Source of the DNA: Bacillus massilioanorexius
GTDB taxonomy: Bacteria > Bacillota > Bacilli > Bacillales > DSM-1321
Assembly: GCF_902374955.1 (NCBI RefSeq)
Contig: NZ_CABKRX010000062.1
Span: 1-50,454, forward strand
Reading direction: 5' to 3'
DNA: 50,454 nt
In this document: one piece after another, positions 24,472-32,445 of the stretch
How positions within the stretch are numbered: the first letter of the stretch is position 1
Layout of the letters: the number at the start of each line of letters is the position of its first letter
Position numbers and translations under genes: made by a program
The notes under the pieces: generated by a model
Database searches by the model: none
Told to the model about the DNA's origin: nothing
What the model saw: the letters and a program-made list of their open reading frames with translations, nothing else

Positions 24472-24819
24472 TTATTGTTTTTTATCGTAAAAATAGCTAC
24501 TTGCTCCTGCATTACCATATCCAAGATAGCTATTATTCGATTTCTCTTTCTTCTTCAAATCTCTAATTTTGAGTTGAATTTGCTTTTTTATTTCTACTAG
24601 ATTACGATCAATTTCTTTATTAAATTCTAAAATTTTCGAAGCATATTCTTGTTCTATAGTGTCTGATGGTTTTTGCAAGGCTGGAAATAAATGTTCGCGC
24701 TTTCTCAAAACATCATTGATTTCCTGATATTGCTCGTCACTTATATCATTTGGTTTAATTCTCGACAGCTTTAGCAATTGCCCTGTTAGTTCATAGCAAT
24801 TTTTCAGTGTTTCTTGCAT
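24472..24819 (-). CDS. fliT: Flagellar chaperone FliT
   Basis: 115 residues from the ATG at 24819, overlapping the fliS stop codon as TGATG, with AAGGTGGAG upstream inside fliS. It is mainly helical (MQETLKNCYELTGQLLKLSRIK, then a long charged helix about 50-95). Small size, helical content and position after fliS indicate FliT, which chaperones the filament cap protein FliD. The sequence itself is weakly conserved, so position carries much of the call. Confidence 0.8.
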   Translation of the reverse strand: MQETLKNCYELTGQLLKLSRIKPNDISDEQYQEINDVLRKREHLFPALQKPSDTIEQEYASKILEFNKEIDRNLVEIKKQIQLKIRDLKKKEKSNNSYLGYGNAGASSYFYDKKQ

Positions 24820-25217
24820 CAAATAGCTCCACCTTGGTATTGTTTTTTTCGATTCATCTGTACAACTTGCTTCCAAGTATCACGGAATTCTTTTACTAGT
24901 CCTTCTGCTTCCACTAACTTCGCCAATTCACTTTGAATATTGGCTTCTGTTAACAAGCCATTAATATATTCATAGATAGTCATCATATTTTTGGATACTT
25001 CATAATCCATATTCAAAGTAACCATTAATTCACGTATAATATTTTGTGCTTTCTGGATATTCGTATTGCGTTCCTCAATATGATTCTGCTCAATTGCTAT
25101 TTTAGCTTTTCCTATAAACTTCAAACAGCCGTTGTAAAGCATTAAAGTTAATTCTCCTGGTGAAGCTGTTGTAACAGAGTTTTGCTCATATGCTTTATAT
25201 GGATTGTTTATAGACAA
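24819..25217 (-). CDS. fliS: Flagellin export chaperone FliS
   Basis: 132 residues from a TTG start with AGGAG 9 nt upstream. The conserved opening NPYKAYEQNSVTTASPGELTLMLYNGCLKFI is unmistakable. It binds the C-terminal disordered end of flagellin and prevents polymerisation before export. Together with FliW and CsrA it links flagellin secretion to translation. It is the third gene of the flaG-fliD-fliS-fliT unit. Confidence 0.97.
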   Translation of the reverse strand: MSINNPYKAYEQNSVTTASPGELTLMLYNGCLKFIGKAKIAIEQNHIEERNTNIQKAQNIIRELMVTLNMDYEVSKNMMTIYEYINGLLTEANIQSELAKLVEAEGLVKEFRDTWKQVVQMNRKKQYQGGAI

Positions 25218-25249
25218 TTGTAACCACTCCTACTCTAATTAAATGTTCA

Positions 25250-27340
25250 TTAAGAACTAAAGAACTGCGACAAATAGGCTGACTGAGAATTCGAATTTTG
25301 TATCGCCTGTTCCATCGCATTAAATTGGGACCAATAACGAGTTTCTAACATTTCTAAACGTTCCTCAAAACGAGTTTGTCTTTTTTCAAGATCATCTAAT
25401 TCTCTACCTATTTTAAAAGTTTGATTCGTCGAATTGGAATTCCCTGCTTTCTCCTTTAAGGCATCCATTGCATTATTGACTGTTTTTTGTAGATTTTCGA
25501 TAATTCCATTTTCACCACGGAATAATTGTTCAACAGATTCCGGATTTTCCTCAATCGCTTTCTTCAATTGTGTTTCATTGATTTCTAGCTTTCCTCCATC
25601 TAAATAATTCGCCGATGTCGTAATGCCAATTTTCGAAAGCTGATTATACTTATCAGAGATTTCGTTATTTTTAACCGTAGCATAAAAATTGGAACGCATG
25701 TTAGAAAGAACTCCGCTTAATATAGAGTCCCTACGTAATAAACCACTCTTCGCTAACCCTTCCCACTTTTCTTGTTGCTTATCGCTCAATGATTCTTTTT
25801 GATCATCTGTTAGCGGTTCATAGTCTTTATAACGCTTTTCATCAAGCTTCAATTGAATTTGACCAATCAACTCGTTGTATTTGTCGATAAAGCCCTTGAT
25901 GTTGTCGTAGATTTTATTTGTATCGTTTGTGACACCAATCGTTACTGGTGAGTCCGTACTTTCAAAAGCTTGTTTCAAATTAAAGGTAATACCATCAATG
26001 GTGAAATTATTCGAATGACGTTCTGTATCCAGACCGTTAATCGTAAATTTCGCATTTGTTCCTTGTATAGTGGAAGCTCCAGTTCCAAAACGAAGAGTAT
26101 TATTTAACAAATCACCGTATACTTCTAAATCATTTCCACTCTTATTAAAGTCTCCTGTTTCTTTCCGAGTAAGTGTCATCTGTCCTGTATGGGAATCATA
26201 AAACATGGATACCCCTACATCAGAATCACTGATTTTTCCAGAAAGGTCATTTAAGGAATCTGACCCAGTTACTAAAAACTTCTCATATTGTTTCCCGTCA
26301 GATGTATTGGTAATTAATGAGACATTTGTGTATTTGTGACTATATTTCATCTCTAACGTATAAGAAGCATTATCATTTTTAGGAGCTTTCTCATTAAATT
26401 TAATTTCGCCCGTTTCCGCATCAACAGCTCCAATAACTGTATCATTTTCATCTAGTATTTCACCAGTAGATTTTAAAGTGTAATTGACCTCTTTTTTCTC
26501 ACTTGTCTTTTTATCAACAATCGTCACTTTTAGTTTCTCTTCTGTTCCAGCACTTGGTAACGAAATTCCAATTTGTGAAAGCTTGACTGTACCATTTGTG
26601 GATACAGCTACATTTTCCGTTTTTTTCAAACCTATATAATCCAAACGAATATCACTATTTGCATCTATATTATCCTTAAATGTTAATGTTTTTCCGTCAT
26701 TGGATAATAGCACCTGATTAGCATCTGGTGTCCCACTTGTCACAACTTGATACGATTTCCCATTTACCTTTACACTCCATGAAGACAGCTGATCTTTGTC
26801 GATATTATCTACATTAAAACTCTCACCATCATTCATTTTAATTGCGCTCAAATCAATCGTATTGCTTTTTTCCGTTGTTTTAAAATTTTCCGTTAAAACG
26901 GCTCCTTCTTTCCAATTAATTGGTCCAGTAGTAAATGAATTATTTTGTGAGTATAAACTTTTGGAAGCATCAAATGTTGAACCATTTTTCGTAATCGAAC
27001 CTGCATTTTTTCTCACTTCAGCAGTAGCAAGTTGTTCCACTCGAGAAATTGTATATGAAGCATTACTTGCTGAGCTTGTAGCAGTTGCTGTTATCTTACT
27101 TTCATCAGATGAACTTACTACTTTTGTACGATAACTACTCGTCAATTTCATATTCACTAATTCATTAGTACGGAAATTCAATAATAATGTATTCATTGAG
27201 CGATAATCATCCCGCTGCCATTCAAGTAATTGTATCTTTTGCTTTATTTTATCTAATGGAGCTCTTTGTGCCTTCATCATATTTGAAACGATACTATCAA
27301 TATCCATACCGCTTGCTAAACCACTGATCCTAGTGACCAT
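25250..27340 (-). CDS. fliD: Flagellar filament cap protein FliD, unusually long
   Basis: 696 residues, ATG with AAAGGAG upstream. The N-terminal domain (MVTRISGLASGMDIDSIVSNMMKAQRAPLDK) and C-terminal coiled domain (ending QFNAMEQAIQNSNSQSAYLSQFF) are conserved. The middle (about 110-420) is expanded and Ser/Thr/Asp-rich, so the protein is roughly 200 residues longer than B. subtilis FliD (498). The cap folds flagellin subunits at the filament tip; the extra surface domain probably faces outward. Confidence 0.95.
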   Translation of the reverse strand: MVTRISGLASGMDIDSIVSNMMKAQRAPLDKIKQKIQLLEWQRDDYRSMNTLLLNFRTNELVNMKLTSSYRTKVVSSSDESKITATATSSASNASYTISRVEQLATAEVRKNAGSITKNGSTFDASKSLYSQNNSFTTGPINWKEGAVLTENFKTTEKSNTIDLSAIKMNDGESFNVDNIDKDQLSSWSVKVNGKSYQVVTSGTPDANQVLLSNDGKTLTFKDNIDANSDIRLDYIGLKKTENVAVSTNGTVKLSQIGISLPSAGTEEKLKVTIVDKKTSEKKEVNYTLKSTGEILDENDTVIGAVDAETGEIKFNEKAPKNDNASYTLEMKYSHKYTNVSLITNTSDGKQYEKFLVTGSDSLNDLSGKISDSDVGVSMFYDSHTGQMTLTRKETGDFNKSGNDLEVYGDLLNNTLRFGTGASTIQGTNAKFTINGLDTERHSNNFTIDGITFNLKQAFESTDSPVTIGVTNDTNKIYDNIKGFIDKYNELIGQIQLKLDEKRYKDYEPLTDDQKESLSDKQQEKWEGLAKSGLLRRDSILSGVLSNMRSNFYATVKNNEISDKYNQLSKIGITTSANYLDGGKLEINETQLKKAIEENPESVEQLFRGENGIIENLQKTVNNAMDALKEKAGNSNSTNQTFKIGRELDDLEKRQTRFEERLEMLETRYWSQFNAMEQAIQNSNSQSAYLSQFFSS

Positions 27341-27354
27341 TATTCCTCACTCCT

Positions 27355-27720
27355 TTAAATCTTCTGATCTACCACTATTCCTAATACCTCTGACATCATC
27401 GAGGCATACATATCCAACATTTTCTTAGAGGGAATTTCTTTGATGACTTCCTGAGTGACATCATCGACAACGGTCACATAGTACTCTCGTAATTCGTCAT
27501 GAAATTCAAATTTCAAATGCGTATTAGAAGCTGTCAAAAACTGATTCATGCTATCTACAACTTTTTCAAGCTGTTCTTTTGATTGACCATTTTTGATTTG
27601 TCTTTCAAATTGTTCAATCTGTTTCAACCCTTCTTCACGATTCTTTGTTCTATCCAAATCGATTCCGCTAGTCGATTTAATCCCAACCGAACCAGAAGAA
27701 CCCGTCACTTTGTCCATCAT
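27355..27720 (-). CDS. flaG: FlaG-family protein (YvyC-like)
   Basis: 121 residues, ATG at 27720 with AAGGAG 9 nt upstream. The C-terminal half (about 45-121; LKFEFHDELREYYVTVVDDVTQEVIKEIPSKKMLDMYASMMSEVLG) is the FlaG domain. FlaG proteins influence filament length. It is the first gene behind a sigma-D promoter and precedes fliD by 14 bp. Confidence 0.93.
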   Translation of the reverse strand: MMDKVTGSSGSVGIKSTSGIDLDRTKNREEGLKQIEQFERQIKNGQSKEQLEKVVDSMNQFLTASNTHLKFEFHDELREYYVTVVDDVTQEVIKEIPSKKMLDMYASMMSEVLGIVVDQKI

Positions 27721-27761
27721 TCATCTTCTCTCCTTTCAACTAAACGACATCTTTATGTATA

Positions 27762-27788
27762 TTATCGGTTTCAGCTTTGAAGTTTTTA
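27762..27788 (-). promoter_or_regulatory. Sigma-D promoter of flaG-fliD-fliS-fliT
   Basis: Minus strand TAAA (27785-27788), 15-bp spacer, ACCGATAA (27762-27769), close to TAAA-N15-GCCGATAT, about 40 bp upstream of the flaG start. Confidence 0.75.
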
Positions 27789-28014
27789 CTTGATGTAGAA
27801 ATATAGTTATCTCTTTTATATAATAGTCCTTTCCCTAAGTTAAAGTTCCTCTTACTGAAACATAGTCTTCTCTATCTTCTCTTCTTAAAATAGAAAAAGC
27901 CCTAACTCTATTAAAAGGAATTAAGACTATTCTATCTCGTAATATAATGATATATAGATACTTTACTTTTTTTCTATTTGATTCAGCTAAAATTCGTTTA
28001 ATCTACCATCACAA

Positions 28015-28046
28015 AAAAGAGACTCTAGAAAATCTAAAATCCCTTT
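28015..28046 (-). terminator. Terminator of the downstream flagellin gene
   Basis: An imperfect stem (AAAGGGA..TTTTAGA against TCTAGAG..TCTCTTT on the minus strand) is followed by six T, just past the stop codon. Confidence 0.6.
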
Positions 28047-28057
28047 CTTTAATATTA

Positions 28058-29263
28058 TTAACGTAATAGTTGAAGAACACCTTGTGGTTGTTGGTTCGCT
28101 TGAGCAAGCATTGCTTGAGCAGCTTGTTGTAGGATGTTGTTCTTCGTCATTTCCATCATTTCTTTCGCCATATCAGTATCACGAATTCGAGATTCAGCAG
28201 CTGATAGATTTTCAGATGATGCACCTAAGTTATTGATTGTGTGCTCTAAACGATTTTGATATGCCCCAAGTTTAGATCGTTCGCCTGATACAGTATCAAT
28301 AGCTGACTGAATTTTAGTAATAGCTGCAGCAGCGCTCTCATGCGTTTCTACACTTAGTGCAGCTTCGACAGACATATTGTTTGTACCATTATTAACCGAA
28401 TTATCATCTGTAAATCCATTCGATCCTTTTACTCCTGTAATACCTAACGCACTAGCTCGTAAGTCTTTAATTTCCATACTCATCGATTGGTTTTCGTTTG
28501 CACCAATTTGTAATGTAATAGATGTTCCTACTAACTTAATATTTGGAGCTGTCGCGTTACCTGTATTTTGCTCTAGTTGAATTTTCCCATTAACATTACT
28601 AGCCGTATATTTAGCACCTAAAGTTCCATCTCCATTAATTTGCGCAACTAAAGTATCGACATCTTTATAACCTGAAACACCTGTGGAATCGTAGTTAAGC
28701 GCAATCCCATCAATATTAAAATCATAATTACTAAAATCAAATTGATATTGTCCCTTAACCTCTGTAATAGGAGGCGTAGCTGTTCCATCTGCTGTCACAC
28801 CTGCTAATGTAGTGAGCACATCAACACTTGATAATTCAGTAGATTTTTCACCATTTAATAATTTTTGAGTATTAAATTCTGTAGTATTTCCGATACGATT
28901 TATTTCAGAGGTTAATTGGTTAATTTCCTTTTGAATTTCACCACGATCTTGGTCATTATTAGTATCATTTCCTGCTTGAACTGCCAACTCTCTCATACGT
29001 TGTAGAATACTATGTGTTTCATTTAAAGCACCTTCCGCTGTCTGAATTAACGAGATACCATCTTGAGCATTTTTGGCAGCCATATCTAAACCTCGAATTT
29101 GACCACGCATTTTCTCAGAAATAGCTAAGCCTGCAGCATCATCACCAGCACGGTTAATTTTCATACCTGAAGATAATTTCTCCATATTTTTTGATGATGC
29201 TGTTTGATTTGTCCCTAATTGACGATAAGTGTTTAATGCTGCAATATTGTGATTGATACGCAT
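28058..29263 (-). CDS. Flagellin, downstream paralogue
   Basis: 401 residues, ATG with AAGGGGA 8 nt upstream. The D0/D1 regions at both ends (MRINHNIAALNTYRQ...EINRIGNTTEFNTQKLLNG and SERSKLGAYQNRLEHTINNLG...QQPQGVLQLLR) are almost identical to those of the other flagellin. The central part (about 143-300) differs completely in sequence. It encodes a filament subunit that would build part of, or an alternative, filament. Unlike its twin it has no recognisable sigma-D promoter and no GGA-loop hairpin in the leader. It could be expressed by read-through or under another condition. Confidence 0.95.
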   Translation of the reverse strand: MRINHNIAALNTYRQLGTNQTASSKNMEKLSSGMKINRAGDDAAGLAISEKMRGQIRGLDMAAKNAQDGISLIQTAEGALNETHSILQRMRELAVQAGNDTNNDQDRGEIQKEINQLTSEINRIGNTTEFNTQKLLNGEKSTELSSVDVLTTLAGVTADGTATPPITEVKGQYQFDFSNYDFNIDGIALNYDSTGVSGYKDVDTLVAQINGDGTLGAKYTASNVNGKIQLEQNTGNATAPNIKLVGTSITLQIGANENQSMSMEIKDLRASALGITGVKGSNGFTDDNSVNNGTNNMSVEAALSVETHESAAAAITKIQSAIDTVSGERSKLGAYQNRLEHTINNLGASSENLSAAESRIRDTDMAKEMMEMTKNNILQQAAQAMLAQANQQPQGVLQLLR

Positions 29264-29642
29264 ATAAAACTTCCCCTTCCATGAGCTCCATTTTCAATAA
29301 AAGCATCCTTACTTTTAAAGTTTTGTAGGATGTCATAATGATTTTTGATAACTAATGCTGTTTTTTTTACAAATGATTATCATATGTAAAGATGCTTAAA
29401 ACATTTAGAATAAGTTATCAAACTTATTCAATATCAGTCTGTTCAATTTACTCTAAGGTCATTATGTATCTTACAAAATAATTTATCGGAGCTATTAGGT
29501 TAACTTATATGAACAAAAATCACTATTTTAAATATTCAGTTATTTATATCTATTTGCTTATTATATACCTCATACAGCAGCAAATTAGTAAACTATTAGT
29601 CATATTTTTCAAATAGATAAATATATATATTTATCTATTTAC
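29264..29642. other. Upstream region of the downstream flagellin
   Basis: About 380 bp of very AT-rich DNA with no gene and no TAAA-N15-GCCGATAT match. On the minus strand TTGATA-17-TAAGCA is the best sigma-A-like pair. A leader stem pairs CATCCTAC with GTAAGGATG (29305-29334) shortly before the start. Confidence 0.45.
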
Positions 29643-29680
29643 ACAAAAAAACTGGGGATAAAATAATCCCCAGCTTTTTA
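29643..29680 (-). terminator. Terminator of the upstream flagellin gene
   Basis: Perfect 8-bp stem CTGGGGAT (29652-29659) with ATCCCCAG (29666-29673), extended by flanking A/T pairs, with seven T on the minus strand. It should prevent most read-through into the second flagellin gene. Confidence 0.9.
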
Positions 29681-29691
29681 TCAACCTATTA

Positions 29692-30897
29692 TTAACGTAA
29701 TAATTGAAGAACACCTTGTGGTTGTTGGTTTGCTTGAGCAAGCATAGCTTGAGCAGCTTGTTGTAAAATATTGTTCTTAGTCATTTCCATCATTTCTTTA
29801 GCCATGTCAACGTCACGGATACGAGACTCAGCAGCTGTTAAGTTTTCAGAAGATGTACCTAAGTTGTTGATAGTGTGCTCTAGACGGTTTTGACTTGCAC
29901 CCAACTTAGATCGCTCACTAGATACTGTATCAATTGCTTTTTGTATCGTAGTCACAGATTTAGCAGCGTCTGCATGAGTTAAAACATTTAGGGCAGTTTC
30001 AGTTGCAGTATTATTAGTACCATCAGTTACTGCCAATTTAGAATTCGTATTACCAGCTGTAGTAATACCCAAAGCTGCCGCTCTCATGTCTCCAATAGTA
30101 ATTGTCATACTTTGGTTTTCATTAGCTCCAATTTGCAACTGTAAATCTGCACCTGCTCCTGCTGCTTTACCAGTAACACCAGGTGTAGTTACAGCTAAAG
30201 TTCCACCAGCAACTACAGGTTCCGTTGAAGATTCTGCACCAGTTTTTTGTGTTAATGTAAAGTCAGTACCTGTTCCACCACCAGTGTATTTACCTTTTAA
30301 ATCATCATCTTTAGCGATTAAAGCTGCTAATCCTGCAGCAGTTTTAAATGTTGCTACCGATCCGTCATCAGCACTATTAGTATCATATTTGAAAGTTTTC
30401 CCATCAATTGTTACATCTGCAGCACCTATTGTTATTGCATATTCACCAGCAACTGCTTTAATTTCCGGTGATCCATCCTTATCACCATTCAATAATTTTT
30501 GAGTATTGAACTCAGTAGTATTACCGATACGGTTAATTTCAGATGTTAATTGGTTAATTTCTTTTTGAATCTCTTCACGGTCAGTTGTTGTATTTGTATC
30601 ATTCGCTGATTGTACTGCTAATTCACGCATACGTTGTAGAATAGATTGTGTTTCATTTAATGCACCCTCAGCAGTTTGGATTAAAGAAATACCATCTTGA
30701 GAGTTTTTAGATGCCATATCTAAACCGCGGATTTGTCCACGCATTTTTTCAGAAATAGCTAGACCAGCAGCGTCATCGCCAGCACGGTTAATCTTTAAAC
30801 CAGAAGATAATTTCTCCATGTTTTTAGATGCTGCTGATTGGTTAGTACCCATTTGACGGTATGTGTTAAGAGCTGAGATATTGTGATTAATTCTCAT
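29692..30897 (-). CDS. hag: Flagellin, main copy (Hag)
   Basis: 401 residues, ATG with CAAGGAGG upstream. Conserved D0/D1 ends are as in the twin gene, and an Ala/Gly/Thr-rich central domain (about 142-290) forms the filament surface. Its consensus sigma-D promoter, CsrA-type leader hairpin and closeness to csrA and fliW match B. subtilis hag, where CsrA represses translation until FliW is freed by flagellin export. This copy is therefore the likely major subunit. Confidence 0.97.
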   Translation of the reverse strand: MRINHNISALNTYRQMGTNQSAASKNMEKLSSGLKINRAGDDAAGLAISEKMRGQIRGLDMASKNSQDGISLIQTAEGALNETQSILQRMRELAVQSANDTNTTTDREEIQKEINQLTSEINRIGNTTEFNTQKLLNGDKDGSPEIKAVAGEYAITIGAADVTIDGKTFKYDTNSADDGSVATFKTAAGLAALIAKDDDLKGKYTGGGTGTDFTLTQKTGAESSTEPVVAGGTLAVTTPGVTGKAAGAGADLQLQIGANENQSMTITIGDMRAAALGITTAGNTNSKLAVTDGTNNTATETALNVLTHADAAKSVTTIQKAIDTVSSERSKLGASQNRLEHTINNLGTSSENLTAAESRIRDVDMAKEMMEMTKNNILQQAAQAMLAQANQQPQGVLQLLR

Positions 30898-30921
30898 TAT
30901 ATATTTCCTCCTTGAATTTAG

Positions 30922-30943
30922 AAGTTCACGTCCGTGTGAACTT
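30922..30943 (-). promoter_or_regulatory. CsrA-binding hairpin in the hag leader
   Basis: On the mRNA strand AAGTTCAC and GTGAACTT pair perfectly over 8 bp around the loop ACGGAC, which exposes GGA. A second GGA lies in the ribosome site AAGGAGG about 20 nt downstream. This is the two-site arrangement used by CsrA on B. subtilis hag. Another GGA-containing stem (GGTGGACGG/CCGCCACC) lies at about 30961-30977. Confidence 0.75.
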
Positions 30944-30994
30944 TATGAAATTTGGAAAGGGTGGCGGCCGTCCACCATTTTCTTTACACGCTAT

Positions 30995-31021
30995 ATATCG
31001 ACATACTTTTCGATTATTTTA
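30995..31021 (-). promoter_or_regulatory. Sigma-D promoter of hag
   Basis: Minus strand TAAA (31018-31021), exactly 15 bp, then GTCGATAT (30995-31002), one base from consensus GCCGATAT. It gives a leader of roughly 90 nt containing the CsrA hairpins. Confidence 0.85.
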
Positions 31022-31041
31022 ATAGAATTAACTAAATTCTT

Positions 31042-31263
31042 TTATTTCTTTTGTCCTAGTAGCTGCTCCAAATGGTTCAAATGGTTTAATGCTTGTTTAT
31101 TTTCATTTTGAATCGCTTGATAGATTTCTTTTCGGTGAATTTCCACATCTTTTGGAGCTTGAATGCCTAATTTGATTTGATCGCCTTTCGATTCTATAAC
31201 CGTGATTTCGATTTGCTCACCAATAATAATCGTTTCGCCGATTTTTCTTGTTAATACTAACAT
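31042..31263 (-). CDS. csrA: Carbon storage regulator CsrA
   Basis: 73 residues, ATG preceded by GGGGTGA. The sequence MLVLTRKIGETIIIGEQIEITVIESKGDQIKLGIQAPKDVEIHRKE is a canonical CsrA with the RNA-binding beta-1 and beta-5 strands intact and the longer C-terminal tail seen in Bacillus. It binds GGA motifs and blocks hag translation. FliW, encoded 4 bp upstream, antagonises it. Confidence 0.98.
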   Translation of the reverse strand: MLVLTRKIGETIIIGEQIEITVIESKGDQIKLGIQAPKDVEIHRKEIYQAIQNENKQALNHLNHLEQLLGQKK

Positions 31264-31267
31264 GTCA

Positions 31268-31705
31268 TCACCCCTGTTCAGCTTTCAAAGATAAAGGATG
31301 CTTCGTTTGATAGTCTGTTTCATGAAGAATAATCTGTTTTGCATGGTGATTTTTCATATTAAGTATGATTGGTGCTTGTAAATTTGCAGTAGAGTTTTCG
31401 AGCGTATCTTCTAATGTTAAAATAACGAGTGGACAAACCTCGTTTTCATTACCTATATCTAAAGTTGCTAGTACATTTTCATCAAGATTAAATTCATAGT
31501 CTTTAAAAAACGCAAATGGATTTGCAACAATAAACGCAATTTCACTATGTACAACTGATTGTAAAATTGAAAAAACATCCTGATCTGCTAACGGATATAG
31601 TAAAAATTGTTTTTCCTCTAGAAATCCAGGTATCCCTTTATTAAAATGCCAAAGGTCGTTCTCATCTACATCCATCTCGCCATGATATTTCGTCATTATT
31701 TTCAT
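31268..31705 (-). CDS. fliW: Flagellar assembly factor FliW
   Basis: 145 residues from the ATG at 31705 with GAGGAG 9 nt upstream; ATGs further up have no ribosome site. Conserved segments are FNKGIPGFLEEKQFLLYPL, FSILQSVVHSEIAFIVANPFAFFKDYEF and LQAPIILNMKNHHAKQIIL. It binds either cytoplasmic flagellin or CsrA, so that flagellin build-up releases CsrA to shut off hag. It lies 13 bp after the yviE-type gene. Confidence 0.96.
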   Translation of the reverse strand: MKIMTKYHGEMDVDENDLWHFNKGIPGFLEEKQFLLYPLADQDVFSILQSVVHSEIAFIVANPFAFFKDYEFNLDENVLATLDIGNENEVCPLVILTLEDTLENSTANLQAPIILNMKNHHAKQIILHETDYQTKHPLSLKAEQG

Positions 31706-31718
31706 TTTGTTCATCTCC

Positions 31719-32288
31719 TCATGCATTAAAGTCTACGTTTACATAATCAATTTGTAAGGATTCTTTTTGTCTCAAGCCTACCTCAACCTTACCAGGTGTG
31801 TAATCTAGTGTCGGCTTATTTGTTCTTGTATTATTTTCCACTTTATTCACTTTCCAATTTATATCAAGTTTCGTTGGTTCATAATGTAACTTTACACTAA
31901 AAAGAGGTGGCACAAATCCAATATTAAATTGCTTTTCTGGTCTCTCACTATTTTGTTTAGCCTGCGATACTATAGGGTTTCCTCCATTTTCTATTCGCAT
32001 TAATTCATCGCCTTCATTCGCTCTTCTCGCCAATCCTTCAAGCCATTCTTGTCGTCCATTTTCAGCAAACTCTTCAATCCTTTTTCGAATCGATTTTAAG
32101 TCAACCGCCTCTCTTGCTGCCGTTTGATCAATCGTCAGCTGAGAAGGTGTTCTTTCAATGGTCATTTCAGCAGGTGGTTGCTTGATATCTAATTCCGCTT
32201 TAGGTTGTTGAAGCTGAGCAACTGCGTTTTGAGTTTGAAGGGAAATAAGAGCAGACTGCGACTGCAGTCGGATTTGTGGCAATTTCAT
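31719..32288 (-). CDS. yviE: DUF6470 family protein (YviE-like)
   Basis: 189 residues from an ATG at 32288 (AAAGGAGG 8 nt upstream; another ATG directly before is possible). It starts MKLPQIRLQSQSALISLQTQNA, is Gln-rich, and has a repeated strand pattern (KAELDIKQPPAEMTIERTPSQLTIDQT). It occupies the position of B. subtilis yviE between flgL and fliW. The function is unknown; the location suggests a role in flagella. Confidence 0.85.
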   Translation of the reverse strand: MKLPQIRLQSQSALISLQTQNAVAQLQQPKAELDIKQPPAEMTIERTPSQLTIDQTAAREAVDLKSIRKRIEEFAENGRQEWLEGLARRANEGDELMRIENGGNPIVSQAKQNSERPEKQFNIGFVPPLFSVKLHYEPTKLDINWKVNKVENNTRTNKPTLDYTPGKVEVGLRQKESLQIDYVNVDFNA

Positions 32289-32327
32289 CATCATGCCCTC
32301 CTTTATATAAATGACAATTTTTAAAAA

Positions 32328-32391
32328 GGACAACATCCTAACACCATATAGGCCAAAAAGAAGCTCTATATAGTGTAAGGAGTGGTTGTCC
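32328..32391 (-). terminator. Long hairpin between flgL and the yviE-type gene
   Basis: Arms 32328-32351 and 32366-32391 pair over about 22 positions (GGACAAC, CCT-ACAC and ATATAG blocks) around a 14-nt loop and are followed by five T on the minus strand. It looks like a terminator or attenuator inside the flagellar operon. A TTGTCC-17-TTATAT pair overlapping its end could restart transcription. Confidence 0.65.
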
Positions 32392-32445
32392 CCAAAAGTC
32401 ATTTTATTACCAATATTTTACATAAAAGTAGTTATTATCATTTCT

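Larger units (their letters stand above)
27721..28057. other. Intergenic region between flaG and the downstream flagellin
   Basis: 337 bp, no gene. It contains the sigma-D promoter of flaG, the flagellin terminator, and a second imperfect stem with T5 near 27896-27925 on the minus strand that may be a backup terminator. Confidence 0.5.

Noticed and set aside
29264..29642. Sigma-D promoter for the downstream flagellin
   Set aside because: Every TAAA on the minus strand was checked for GCCGATAT-like sequence 15 bp away; none fitted.
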